NCBI GenBank assembly: GCA_910583555.1
Contig: CAJTXO010000009.1
Span: forward strand, 1-64,000
DNA: 64,000 nucleotides
Direction of reading: 5' to 3'
From: an uncultured Eubacterium sp.
GTDB taxonomy: Bacteria > Bacillota > Clostridia > Lachnospirales > Lachnospiraceae
Shown: piece by piece, positions 23,270-33,200 of the stretch
Numbering within the stretch: position 1 is the first letter of the stretch
How the letters are laid out: each line of letters begins with the position of its first letter
Translations under genes and position numbers: made by a program
Notes under the pieces: generated by a model
Seen by the model: only the letters and a program-made list of their open reading frames with translations
What the model was told of the DNA's origin: nothing
Database searches by the model: none

Positions 23270-25590
23270 TAGAAATAGCTAGAGAAGACTTGTTTAAGGA
23301 AAAATTATTTTCAGGTATTAATTTGTTTACAGGGGCGGGTTTTTCATGTCTGCCGGATGAAGATGGCAAAAGCTTGCCAACAGTAAATGAACTTTGTCCA
23401 GAAATATGCGAAAAGTTTGGATTGCCATATGATACATTTGGAAATGACCTGGAAGTAATATGTGCATTGGCGGATGAGGATGAATTAGATGACTTTTTGA
23501 GACACAAATTTCAGGTTAATAAATATAATAAAAAATATTTGATTTTAAATAGAATAAATTTATTATCTTATATTACTACTAACATTGATAATATAATTCA
23601 TTTAGTTGTTGAGTCAGATACTAAATATTATTTAAAAAGTTTGACGTATTATGGTGCCATTAGAAAAGACCGATCAGAGCTTTGCTATATACCTTTACAT
23701 GGAGAAGTAATGAATAAAGAAGGTAAACTGTATTTTGGCAAATTTGATTTGGCGGTAGTAGATCAGGCAAACAGTGATTTGTTTCAAGAAGTAGCAATAA
23801 AATTAAGAAATACACCTATTATTTTTTGGGGTTATGGATTTCATGATAGTGGTGTGTTAAAGACAGTACAAAAATTACTATCATATGGACCTCAGGATAT
23901 ATGGATACAATGTATGCCCGATAGTAAAAAACAAATAAAATTATTTGAAAGTTTAGGGTGTAATATTATCATTGGTAATACAGAAGAATTATTAGATTGG
24001 ATAAATAAAAATGTGATAGTGGTTGATGGTAAGACGAAATCAAAGGGAATAAAAAGCAACAAGCAACTTAAAAAATATTTTATTCCTACAATTAATCAAG
24101 TTCCTGCAGTACCAGCAAAAGATTTTTATATAAAAGGTATAACACAATGGTATTCGGTTTTATCTAAGCAAGCTGTAGAATTAGATATTGTGAATGATGT
24201 GTATAATATACATCTTTCTAATAAAAATGTTATTCTTATCGGAACTGACTTTTCTGGTAAGACTACCGCTTTGATGCAATTGTCCTTAAGGATAAATAGT
24301 CTGAATAAATTATATGTCGAAAATTTAACAATAGAAAAAAGTAAGTTCTTACTTAATAATTTAGAAGGTGCAGAAGCGGTTATATTTATTGATAATTGTG
24401 AAGAAGATTTGTTGGCATATAAAGTATTGGCAGAAGCAGAAAATATATCAACCATTGCAACATCAACAGATTATACGTTTGAAGCATCTAAGCATTTGCT
24501 TGGAAATTTGACAGTGCGACAAATTTATATAGATGATCTTACTCAGGAACAAGCTAGAAGATTTTATAATTCTATTGATAGTTCTATAAGGAAATCTGTA
24601 TTTAAATATAAAGATAATGAAAGCGAGAAGTTTTCGGTGTTAGAAATGATGCTAAAAAATATATCAAATTCAATAGGTATGCGTAGAGTAAGGCAATTAT
24701 TAGAAAAAGTGTTAATGCGAAATAGACAAGCGTTTGAAACGGTTGCACTTTCAAGCTATCTGTCGGGAAATAATTCTGCTTTATCAACAGATATTTTGTT
24801 TTCATACTTCGATTGTCATACATATGAAGATACCAAAAGATATGTTAATGAAGCTAATGGTTTGTTGAGGGAATTAGATGTAACTGTTGATACTTGCAAA
24901 AATGATCAAGACTATTATGATATTAGATCAAAGTTATTTTTATATCATAGTAGAAAGATTTTTAGCGAAGTAAAGGTTTTACGAAATGCATATGCAAGTG
25001 TTATTGAGAAATTTTTGAAAAGGGTACCTATATTTAAAATATATCAATATCATTTATTTAGGCGGAGTGCATATGATGCTAAATTATATTATACATTATT
25101 TGGTGAGGATGCTAATAAAATTTATTCAGAATTATATGAATATGATCAAAATCCATATACATTACAGCAATGGGCTCTTTGTAGAGCTTATTTAAAACAA
25201 TTTAAGGAGGCATTTGCAGATATTGATAAGGCATTACGTCAAAAGCCCAATAATTTTAGTATCAAGAATACAAGTGCAATAATTTTGTTTGAAGCAAATA
25301 GAACGGAAAGGAATTTAACAGGGCAACAGAAAAGAAATGAAGCAATGCAGATATTAGAGCAATGTTATTATAATGATCAGCGTAAAAGTTATCATGCAAA
25401 TAGATTTGCAGAATTTGCAATTGATATTTTTGATATGGATGGAGATTTTCAATATATCAAAAAGGCTAGACAATGGTTAGATGAGATAATAAAAATGGGA
25501 GATGCTATGTCAAGGTACACTAAACAATATGACAAACGATTAACACAAATAATAAACCAATATGAAAGTGACGGGAAGTTATTGATTTAA
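23263..25590 (+). CDS. SIR2-like / P-loop (STAND-like) / helical-repeat protein
   Basis: A 775-aa protein. The N-terminal SIR2-like domain has TGAGFS (about 23-28), TTNID (104-108) and LHGEV (145-149), with the spacing of NAD-consuming antiphage SIR2 domains. A P-loop ATPase module follows: Walker A GTDFSGKTT near 327 and Walker B AVIFIDNCE near 372. The C-terminal half is helical with TPR-like units (LCRAYLKQFKEAFADIDKAL). This order, effector, ATPase switch and repeat sensor, is that of STAND defence proteins, suggesting NAD depletion upon phage sensing (inference). GGAGGTGG precedes ATG 23263. It is very AT-rich compared with downstream genes, which suggests transfer. Confidence 0.82.
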   Translation: MVIEIAREDLFKEKLFSGINLFTGAGFSCLPDEDGKSLPTVNELCPEICEKFGLPYDTFGNDLEVICALADEDELDDFLRHKFQVNKYNKKYLILNRINLLSYITTNIDNIIHLVVESDTKYYLKSLTYYGAIRKDRSELCYIPLHGEVMNKEGKLYFGKFDLAVVDQANSDLFQEVAIKLRNTPIIFWGYGFHDSGVLKTVQKLLSYGPQDIWIQCMPDSKKQIKLFESLGCNIIIGNTEELLDWINKNVIVVDGKTKSKGIKSNKQLKKYFIPTINQVPAVPAKDFYIKGITQWYSVLSKQAVELDIVNDVYNIHLSNKNVILIGTDFSGKTTALMQLSLRINSLNKLYVENLTIEKSKFLLNNLEGAEAVIFIDNCEEDLLAYKVLAEAENISTIATSTDYTFEASKHLLGNLTVRQIYIDDLTQEQARRFYNSIDSSIRKSVFKYKDNESEKFSVLEMMLKNISNSIGMRRVRQLLEKVLMRNRQAFETVALSSYLSGNNSALSTDILFSYFDCHTYEDTKRYVNEANGLLRELDVTVDTCKNDQDYYDIRSKLFLYHSRKIFSEVKVLRNAYASVIEKFLKRVPIFKIYQYHLFRRSAYDAKLYYTLFGEDANKIYSELYEYDQNPYTLQQWALCRAYLKQFKEAFADIDKALRQKPNNFSIKNTSAIILFEANRTERNLTGQQKRNEAMQILEQCYYNDQRKSYHANRFAEFAIDIFDMDGDFQYIKKARQWLDEIIKMGDAMSRYTKQYDKRLTQIINQYESDGKLLI

Positions 25591-25655
25591 GTTTTTGGGG
25601 ATTGGGGATTTATTGGCATAAGAAATAAAAATTTTATTCCGTGGGACACCGGCAG

Positions 25656-25793
25656 TTTTGCCCGAATATGAAAAAGGTCCGGGTGGAAAAAGTATTAGAG
25701 AAATTGAAAAATATGGAAGGGGATCTTGTACTTGATGAAAGATTGAGGGCGGCGATGAAACCTTTGAGACGTATGTTAGAGATCACGGGGTGA
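25656..25793 (+). pseudogene. nadA: 3' remnant of quinolinate synthase
   Basis: In frame from about 25656 the sequence reads FCPNMKKVRVEKVLEKLKNM, then LDERLRAAMKPLRRMLEI and TGA (25791-25793). NadA ends with a CPNMK cysteine motif, a KNMxP-like helix and PLxRMLEI; the cysteine is an iron-sulphur ligand. Only the last ~45 of about 300 residues remain. The accessory block ending with the SIR2 gene has therefore replaced the upstream part of nadA, which marks a right-hand boundary of that block near 25.65 kb. Confidence 0.7.
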
Positions 25794-25835
25794 GTGGTGT
25801 GAAAGGGTGTGTGAGGATCAGCAGGAAGGAGGAAA

Positions 25836-26909
25836 ATGCCATTGGAGGTAAAGAATATTTCAATCGATCAGGTGGAAGCGATGCCCGTAAACGATTATTT
25901 ATGTATTGATACACGCGATCAGGCGGCGTATCGGCATGGACATATACCGGCCGTCCACTGGGACTACCGGAAGGAAAGAGGGAAAGAATTTCCGAAAGAC
26001 AAGAAGTTGATTGTGTATTGCACGTATGGAGAAAACAGCGTTTTTCCGACGGAAATATTGGCTCAGAGAGGATTTGATGCGTACGATCTTTCGGGGGGAT
26101 ACAGGGAGTGGCTTCTGTTTTGTTTCGAAGAATTGAGTGAGGAGGAAGTACAAAGATATGACAGGCAGATGATCCTTCCGGAAGTGGGAAATGACGGACA
26201 GAAAAAACGGAAACAGGCAAAGGTATTGATCGTGGGAGCAGGCGGACTGGGATCGCCCGCGGCACTCTATCTGGCGGGAGCCGGAGTGGGCCATATCGGC
26301 ATTATGGATGCCGATGTGGTAACGATCTCCAACCTTCAGAGGCAGATCGTCCATAACATGGAGTCAGAAGGCGTGAATAATGCAGAGTCAGCAAAAAGGA
26401 TCCTGCAGAAATTAAATGATAATATCGAGATCGTAACATATCCTTTTGCGTTGAAGGTGGATCATGCGGAAGAAATCATACGGCAATACGATTTTATTCT
26501 CGATGCGGTAGACAATTTTGAAACAAAATTTCTGATAAATGATGTCTGTGTTTTGCTAAAGAAGCCATTCTGTCATGCAGGGATCCTGCGGTTTGAAGGG
26601 CAGGTAATGACATATGTGCCAGGGGAATTTCCATGTTACCGGTGTGTTTTCGAAGAAGTCCCGCCTGAAAGTCTGGTGCAAAGTTGTTCAGAGGCCGGGA
26701 TCATTGGGGCGGTGGCAGGAATCATTGGCAGTATTCAGGCGTTAGAGGCGATCAAGTATCTGTTAGGGGCAGGGGAACTGCTGACAGGGAAAATGCTTGT
26801 ATTTAATGGGTTGACTATGAAAATGCGTATTGCAGGTTTTGAAAAGAAAAATCGGAATTTTAGGGTTCAAAGCAGATATGACTTGAATTTATGGGATAAT
26901 CTGATATAA
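25836..26909 (+). CDS. Rhodanese-ThiF/MoeB (E1-like) fusion protein
   Basis: A 357-aa protein. Residues 1-95 form a rhodanese domain with candidate active Cys62 (YCTYGENS). Residues 103-340 form a ThiF/HesA/MoeB adenylation domain: RYDRQMILPEVG, the nucleotide loop GAGGLGS (134-140) and DAVDNFETKFLIND. Such proteins adenylate and sulphurate a ubiquitin-like sulphur carrier for thiamine, molybdopterin or cysteine synthesis. Only one CxxC is present (CYRC); the C-terminal CxxC of the usual zinc site is missing. Domain order is reversed relative to MOCS3-like fusions. ATG 25836 follows GGAAGGAGG. No carrier gene is adjacent. Confidence 0.87.
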   Translation: MPLEVKNISIDQVEAMPVNDYLCIDTRDQAAYRHGHIPAVHWDYRKERGKEFPKDKKLIVYCTYGENSVFPTEILAQRGFDAYDLSGGYREWLLFCFEELSEEEVQRYDRQMILPEVGNDGQKKRKQAKVLIVGAGGLGSPAALYLAGAGVGHIGIMDADVVTISNLQRQIVHNMESEGVNNAESAKRILQKLNDNIEIVTYPFALKVDHAEEIIRQYDFILDAVDNFETKFLINDVCVLLKKPFCHAGILRFEGQVMTYVPGEFPCYRCVFEEVPPESLVQSCSEAGIIGAVAGIIGSIQALEAIKYLLGAGELLTGKMLVFNGLTMKMRIAGFEKKNRNFRVQSRYDLNLWDNLI

Positions 26910-26943
26910 TTAGTCTATATTTGAGAAAAGAAGGTGTTTGTAT

Positions 26944-27174
26944 ATGAGCGACAGGGAAAAAGTATTTCAATTATTGGATTATGTACCAGATGAAAAACTG
27001 TCTTATATTATTGGTTTTATACAAGGTTTAACCATAACAGAAAATTTAGAAATACCAAATGCTGAAACATTGGAAGCGATCAGGGAAGGGGATCAGATGT
27101 TAGAAAATGGTACCGGTCAGCGTTTTGAAGGTTCAACAAAAGATTTTTTTAATATGATTTTGGAGGAACCATAA
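26944..27174 (+). CDS. Antitoxin of a YafQ-type module
   Basis: A 76-aa acidic protein starting MSDREKVFQLLDYVPDEKLS. It has a helical middle and a C-terminal part (AIREGDQMLENGTGQRFEG) of the kind that wraps RelE-family toxins. It lies 1 bp upstream of a YafQ-like toxin gene, the standard antitoxin-first order. ATG 26944 follows AAGAAGGTG; TTG 26938 is an alternative. A RelB/DinJ-type ribbon-helix-helix is not obvious, so the DNA-binding part may differ. Confidence 0.75.
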   Translation: MSDREKVFQLLDYVPDEKLSYIIGFIQGLTITENLEIPNAETLEAIREGDQMLENGTGQRFEGSTKDFFNMILEEP

Positions 27175-27175
27175 T

Positions 27176-27448
27176 ATGCTGAAATTATCAACAACTACTA
27201 AATTTAACAAAGATTTGAAAGTTTGCAAGAAGCGAAATTACGATTTAAACCTGCTATATAGTGTTGTTGATATATTGAGGATTCCAGCACAATTGCCTAT
27301 AAAGAATAAAGATCATGATCTGAAAGGAAATTTGTCAAATAAACGAGAATGTCATATTGAGCCGGATTGGTTGTTGATTTATAGAATAAAGGATGATGAA
27401 TTGATTCTTGACAGGACGGGAACGCATTCCGATTTGTTTGGCAAGTAA
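27176..27448 (+). CDS. yafQ: YafQ/RelE-family mRNA interferase toxin
   Basis: A 90-aa basic protein with the YafQ signature: TTKFNKDLKVCKKRNYDL at the start, DHDLKGNL, CHIEPDWLLIYRI and LDRTGTHSDLF. The histidine and aspartate positions match the YafQ catalytic set. YafQ cleaves ribosome-bound mRNA. TTGGAGGAA inside the antitoxin gene is the ribosome site, and the two genes are 1 bp apart. Confidence 0.88.
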   Translation: MLKLSTTTKFNKDLKVCKKRNYDLNLLYSVVDILRIPAQLPIKNKDHDLKGNLSNKRECHIEPDWLLIYRIKDDELILDRTGTHSDLFGK

Positions 27449-27471
27449 GATTAGTGATTTTATCTCAATTG

Positions 27472-27506
27472 ATAATAGACTTCACGCTTTTGTTATGGTA
27501 TACTAT
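27472..27506 (+). promoter_or_regulatory. Promoter upstream of Wadjet, copy A of a 35-bp repeat
   Basis: TAGACT (27476-27481), a 17-bp spacer and TATACT (27499-27504) lie about 100 bp before jetA. The whole 35-bp segment recurs with 31 of 35 identical bases at 39014-39048, again upstream of a gene. Identity extends through the spacer, which suggests a shared regulator or a dispersed promoter sequence rather than chance. Confidence 0.6.
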
Positions 27507-27605
27507 AAAAACTGGAAGACATAAAATCAAAGAATCACTGTGCAACAGGCAGATCAAAAAAACTGAAACCACATTACCAACTAGTACAAATCAAGGGGAA
27601 TCACG

Positions 27606-29129
27606 ATGCGAATTACAGAACAGCTAAGGAAGCCGCTGAGAGAAGCGAATTATCTCAATGTAGAAAACACCGAACGCTACCGGCCTATCCTGCGGCTGTT
27701 CTATTTGAAATACGAGAGAATGAAATACTGGCTCTATCAGGAAGAGGTGTACGAGGAACTGCGGCAGGATCCGTTTTTTGCGGATTATACGATGGAGCAG
27801 TGCCAGCAGGACCTGACTGCGCTCGAGGGGTGGGGAAACCTCATTACGATTCAGGATTCGAAAAACGTCAGGACGCTGGAGGAATTTAAAAACAGGAGAT
27901 ACCAGTACCAGTTGTCGGAGTACACGGTGGAGATCGAACGAATGGTGATCCATCTGGAAAACCTCTTTGTGGAAGGCGCCTCTCTGGAGCCGACGTTACT
28001 GGAGCGCATCCGGGAGGAATTGTCTAGACTTTCGGAAATGCAGGAAGCTTCTGTCGATAAAACCTACGGCTGGTGGCAGAATCTCGAGAACGATTTCGTG
28101 CGGCTGAATCAAAATTATCAGGATTATATGCGCGCCCTGAACAGCGCAAGGGCGGAGGAACTGATGCGCACGAGGGAATTTCTGGTGTTCAAGGATCATC
28201 TGATCGAATATCTCCGCACATTCGTGAAAGCATTACAGGTCAATGTAACAGTCATCGAAAGTTATATGAAACAAGTGAGGGAAGAGCAGATCGAGGCGAT
28301 CGTCGGAAAGATCGTGGAATATGAAAAGAATATTCCGCGTATTGAGGTGCAGGCAGATCCGGAACTGATCCGCGAGCGGACACTCGGGAAGTGGACGAGC
28401 ATCGAGGAATGGTTTGTGGGCCGGGCGAAAACGAAAAATTCAGATACGCCGGATCGGGCGTTTTTGGAAACAGCAGGCCGCGAATCGGAGGCGGTCCGTG
28501 TTTTTGATGCGACGAATGAGATCATCCGCAAGATCACGAGATACGCGACGAGGCTCAGTGAGCGGAGCAATATGGGGGCGAACCGGCGGGAGGAATACGA
28601 TAAGGTGGCGCAGATGTTTGGCAAATGCCAGGATATCAATGCGGCGCACCGGCTGGCGGCGTGCGTGTTCGGGATCGAGACCGCGCTGCACATGAAAGGC
28701 GATATGCCGCGGGAGACTGACAGTATCAACAGCGGTATTTTTGATGAGGAACCGCATTATGTGAAATTGAAACCGCGTGTCAGAAATTACCGCGAGAAGG
28801 CGAAGCGTTCGGGGATCGTCGACCGGTCGGCAGAACAGGAGAGGATCCGGCAGGAGATGATGGAACAGATCAAACGTGAGCGGGAGATGCTGGATGGCTA
28901 TATCAAGGACGGGACGCTGGATTTTGCCAGCCTTCCGGTGATCGAGCCGCAGATCCGCGATGTGTTCCTTGTCTGGCTGTCGAAGGCGCTCGAGCGCGAG
29001 GATGAGACGGCGAAGACCGAAGACGGCAGGACCTATCATCTGGCGGGAAACAGGGAAGAAACCTGTGTCGTAAAATGTACGGATGGGGATTTCACCATGC
29101 CGGCATTTTCTATTTGTTTTGACGATTAG
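27606..29129 (+). CDS. jetA: Wadjet type II JetA (TIGR02677, DUF2397), kleisin-like
   Basis: A 507-aa protein. The start region ENTERYRPILRLFYLKYERMKYWLY, the winged-helix part EEVYEELRQDPFFADYTMEQ and ALEGWGNLITIQDSKNVRTLEEFKNRR match the TIGR02677 family. Wadjet complexes cleave invading circular plasmid DNA; JetA is the MukF-like kleisin subunit that links the SMC heads (family knowledge). It is the first gene of a four-gene operon with 16 bp, overlapping and 9 bp junctions. ATG 27606 follows AAGGGGAATC. It is GC-rich, unlike the preceding toxin genes. Confidence 0.9.
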   Translation: MRITEQLRKPLREANYLNVENTERYRPILRLFYLKYERMKYWLYQEEVYEELRQDPFFADYTMEQCQQDLTALEGWGNLITIQDSKNVRTLEEFKNRRYQYQLSEYTVEIERMVIHLENLFVEGASLEPTLLERIREELSRLSEMQEASVDKTYGWWQNLENDFVRLNQNYQDYMRALNSARAEELMRTREFLVFKDHLIEYLRTFVKALQVNVTVIESYMKQVREEQIEAIVGKIVEYEKNIPRIEVQADPELIRERTLGKWTSIEEWFVGRAKTKNSDTPDRAFLETAGRESEAVRVFDATNEIIRKITRYATRLSERSNMGANRREEYDKVAQMFGKCQDINAAHRLAACVFGIETALHMKGDMPRETDSINSGIFDEEPHYVKLKPRVRNYREKAKRSGIVDRSAEQERIRQEMMEQIKREREMLDGYIKDGTLDFASLPVIEPQIRDVFLVWLSKALEREDETAKTEDGRTYHLAGNREETCVVKCTDGDFTMPAFSICFDD

Positions 29130-29145
29130 CGGATGGAGGGAGAAA

Positions 29146-30294
29146 ATGAATGTATTCGAAAAACTGCTGTCAAACCGATGGTTTGTCAAGGCGGTAAACC
29201 GGGATGAGTATTATCAGATGAAAGATGGAATCGGTGAAATTCAGAATTTTTTAAGTGAAAAACTCGGTTATCATGTGATCGTAAATCCCTATGTGATCAA
29301 ATTGGAGAAGATTCCCGCGCATCCGGAAAACTGGATGGGTATTATGGAGTTCAGTGAGCCGATGGAATATGTATTGTTCTGTCTGACACTGATGTTTTTA
29401 GAGGATAAGGAGATCGACGGGCAGTTTATCTTATCCCAGCTGACCGAATTTATCCAGAGCGTGTGGAAGCAGAGTGATCTGGACTGGACCGTTTACCAGA
29501 ACAGGCGCTATCTGGTGAAGGTGTTAAAATATTGTGTGAAGTGCGGCATTTTACAAGTATATGATGGCAGCGAGGATAGTTTTAAAAATGACAGCCAGGC
29601 AGATGTGCTGTATTTGAATACCGGGGTTTCCCGCTATTTTATGCGGAATTTTACGAGGGATATTACCGGATTTACGTCGCCGCAGGATTTTTTGGGGGAA
29701 GACTGGTTTGGCCTCGATGAAGACCGGGGGATCATAAGAAGACAGAGGGTGTACCGCAGGCTCCTTATGTCCATGGGCATGGAGCGCACGGAGGAAACAG
29801 AGGAGGATTTTGCCTATATCCGGACCTATGGAAAAAAGAATATCGAAAAAGACTTGTGCGGGTATCTGGACTGTGAACTGCAGATTTATAAAAATCAGGC
29901 ATTTTTAATACTCGGGGAAGAGTGTGGCATGGGAAAAGCTTTTCCGGATGCGGGGAGCCTTTCGGACATCGCGCTTTTGTGCGGCGGCCTGATCCGGGAC
30001 ATGGTGGAGCGAAGGGAACTCGAATCCGACCTGCGCGACAACATTTGCATACGGGAAGAGCAGATGCTCTCTGTGATCGAGCGCTGCAAAAAAGAGTTTC
30101 AGGCGGGATTTGCCAAAACGTACCGCGATATGACGACAAAGGAATTCTGCCAGGAAGTGATGAAATATCTGATACAGATGGAATTGATCGAACGGGTGGA
30201 GGATCAGATCCGGATCCGCCCGGTATTGTGCCGGATGGCTGGTGTTTATCCGGAGGATTTCAGCATAGAAAATGGAGGTAAACGTGAAAAATAG
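29146..30294 (+). CDS. jetB: Wadjet type II JetB (TIGR02678, DUF2398), KITE-like
   Basis: A 382-aa protein. MNVFEKLLSNRWFVKAVNRD begins the family-typical N-terminus, with the tandem winged-helix pattern expected of a MukE/KITE subunit. ATG 29146 is preceded by GGAGGGAG at 29134-29141; the frame is open further upstream but inside jetA. The last codons overlap jetC, whose ribosome site lies inside this gene. JetB binds JetA and the SMC protein in the Wadjet core. Confidence 0.88.
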   Translation: MNVFEKLLSNRWFVKAVNRDEYYQMKDGIGEIQNFLSEKLGYHVIVNPYVIKLEKIPAHPENWMGIMEFSEPMEYVLFCLTLMFLEDKEIDGQFILSQLTEFIQSVWKQSDLDWTVYQNRRYLVKVLKYCVKCGILQVYDGSEDSFKNDSQADVLYLNTGVSRYFMRNFTRDITGFTSPQDFLGEDWFGLDEDRGIIRRQRVYRRLLMSMGMERTEETEEDFAYIRTYGKKNIEKDLCGYLDCELQIYKNQAFLILGEECGMGKAFPDAGSLSDIALLCGGLIRDMVERRELESDLRDNICIREEQMLSVIERCKKEFQAGFAKTYRDMTTKEFCQEVMKYLIQMELIERVEDQIRIRPVLCRMAGVYPEDFSIENGGKREK

Positions 30295-33200
30295 TCGTTG
30301 GATGGCCAGTCGCATCGGTCTGGTCGATTTTTGGTATTATGGGGATCAGGAATATGAATTTTTAGATGGCCGGATGTTACTGCGAGGAGCCAACGGTTCG
30401 GGGAAATCGGTGACGATGCAGAGTTTCATCCCGCTTTTACTAGATGGAAATATGCGTCCTGAGCGGCTCGATCCGTTTGGTTCCCGCGCCCGTAAGATGG
30501 ATAATTACCTGCTGGAAGAAGAGGATGAGAGGGAGGAGAGGACCGGTTATCTCTATATGGAGTTCCGGCGCGAAACTTCCGAGACGTATCTCACGTTTGG
30601 CATGGGCATACGCGCGAGAAAGGGGAAAAAACTGGAGACCTGGTATTTTTATATCCAGGACGGCCGAAGGGTGGGACGGGATTTCCTGCTCTACAAAGAG
30701 GGAGTGGAGAAACTTGTTCTTACGAAAACGGAATTGAAGAACCGCATCGGAACCGGCGGAGAGGTGATGGATGCGCAGGGAGAATATGAGTCGTGTGTGA
30801 ACCGGCTGCTATTCGGGTTTGAGACCGAGGAGGAGTACAGGGAACTGCTGTCGCTGCTCATACAGCTCAGGACGCCGAAACTGTCGAAAGATTTTAAGCC
30901 GTCCGTCATCAATGAGATTTTAAGTAAGTCGCAGCAGACGTTGTCAGAGGATGATCTGCGCCCGATGTCCGAGGCGATCGAAAATATGGACAGCATTGAG
31001 ACAAACCTGCGCACGCTGTCCGACTGCGCGAAAGCCGCGAAAGACATTCAGAACGTATATGACAAGTACAACCGGGCGGTCCTGCTCGAAAAGGCAGAGT
31101 ACTATATCGGGGCGGAACAGACCTATCAAAAGGATCAGAAGGAAACGGCTGCGCTGGAGGAACGTCAGAAAAACAGGGAGCAGGAGCTGGCGCAGGTGAA
31201 GGAGCGGTATGCGGCGCTGGAAAATGAGCAGCGGGTTGTCGAAGAGGAATACCGCAGTTTAAAGGACAGCGACGCGGCAAAGCTGAAAGAACAGGAGCAG
31301 GATCTGGTCGCGGAAGAGGCCGAAAAGCGGCAGTTATTAAAGGAAAAAGAAGAGAAGCTGGAGAGTAAAAAGAGCGATCTGAGGGAGAAGGAGATCCAGT
31401 TACAGGAGCACACCGACCGGTCGGAAAATCTGTGGTATGAGATCGGACAGTGTTTCGAAGAGATCGCGGAAATGATGGAAGAGAGCGCCTTTTCGGAGTG
31501 GCAGTTTATGGTGCGGGAACTGCGGGAAAACCGGGAGGAAGCTTACGATTTTGATTATCAGGCAGGGCTTCTTAAGGAGTATGGAAAACGAATCCGGGAG
31601 GGGATCCGCGTTCTGGAGAAAGAGGAAGATACGAAAAGGAAATACGGGGACGCGATGCAGGAAATGGACCGGCGAAGGGACGAGAGGGAGAGCCGGGAAA
31701 AGGAATGGCAGCAGTATGAAGGACTGGTGCGGGAGCAGAAGGGGGAACTGACCGAGGCCATCCATGTGTGGTCGGAACAGAACGAGCAGTTGACGCTGGA
31801 CCCTCCCGCACTGCAGCAGGTGGACCGGCGGGTCGAGTCGTTCGGCTATGAGGATGATTATTCGGAAATACGCGGGGTGGCCGATCAGAAACGGCAGGAC
31901 ATACGCAATGGCCTGGCCGATGAGAAAAGTGAAGCTGACAGGGAGAGACGACGGCTGGAAGAGGAACATGACAGGCTCTTGCAGGAGATCCAGGAACTCG
32001 AGCAGGCGGAAGAAGTGGAGCCGGAACGCCCGGAGGCGGTCGTGAGAAACAGGGAACTGTTACGGGAACAGGGGATACCTGTGCTCCCCTTTTACAAGAC
32101 GATCGATTTTGCGGACGGGATGAGTGCGGAACAGTGCAGCCGTCTGGAGGCGGCGCTGTACGAGATGGGGATTTTAGACGCGCTTGTCGTCAGTCCGGAT
32201 GACAGGGAGCGGATACTGGCGCTCGATGCGGCGGTGTGTGACCGCTATCTGTTTACGGACGCCAGGCATTTGCAGGCAAATCTCATGGAACTGTTTCAGG
32301 CGGAACATGCGGAGAATGACATTGTCCTCACGATGCAGATCCAAAATCTGTTATCCGGCATCGGATATGGCATACAGGAGGAAACGTCTACCTGGATCGA
32401 TGAGAACGGCCATTACCGCATCGGAATCGTAGAGGGTACGGTTTCTTCGGAGTATGAGGCCAAATTTGTGGGGACGACGGCCAGGGAAAAACATCGTCTG
32501 GCATGTATGGACGCACTCCGTCAGGAGAGACAGGCGGTGGAGCAGGAGATGGACCGCGTGATGGGCGAGATCCGGGAGACGGAACGGAAGCTGGAACAGC
32601 TGCAAACGGAGTTTGAAGCGTTTCCGGCGGTCATCGATCTGAGAGAGGCGCTGAAAGGGGCTGAGGGGGCCAGGCATTTACTGGAACAGGCAGAAGAAGA
32701 CGTGCGGCGGCAGCGGGAGGTTTTACAGGAGTGGGAACAGAAATTAAAGGAAATCCAGATCCAGGTGCAGGAGATCTGCGGAAAGACGGGACTGCCGGAG
32801 CGTCTGTCGGCGTATGAGGAAGAACAGGAGAGGGTGGAAGAGTACGGGCAGCAGTTTGGAACGGTCAAGGAGAAACACGGCCAGTATGTGACGGCGCTGA
32901 TCCTGATGCGCGACAGACAGGAGCAGATCCAAAGCCTGTCGCTGGATTTAGACGACCTGATGAGCGAACAGAACCGGCTGCGGTGGCAGCTCGATAAATG
33001 CGGGGCGAGCCTTCATTCGGTGAGGGAGCAGATGAAACTCACCGATTATGAACAGATCCGGGAGCGTCTGGATCATTGTGCCAGACGCCTCAGCGCCCGC
33101 GACGGCATTCCGAAGGAAAAAGAGGAAGCCAGCCAGCGGCGCGGAGAACTGGAAACAGAGATCAAAAACGGGGCGGCGCAGATGGAGAAGGCGGTCAGCG

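Noticed and set aside
28440..29189. 249-codon minus-strand frame
   Set aside because: Antisense shadow of jetA; the jet genes account for this DNA.
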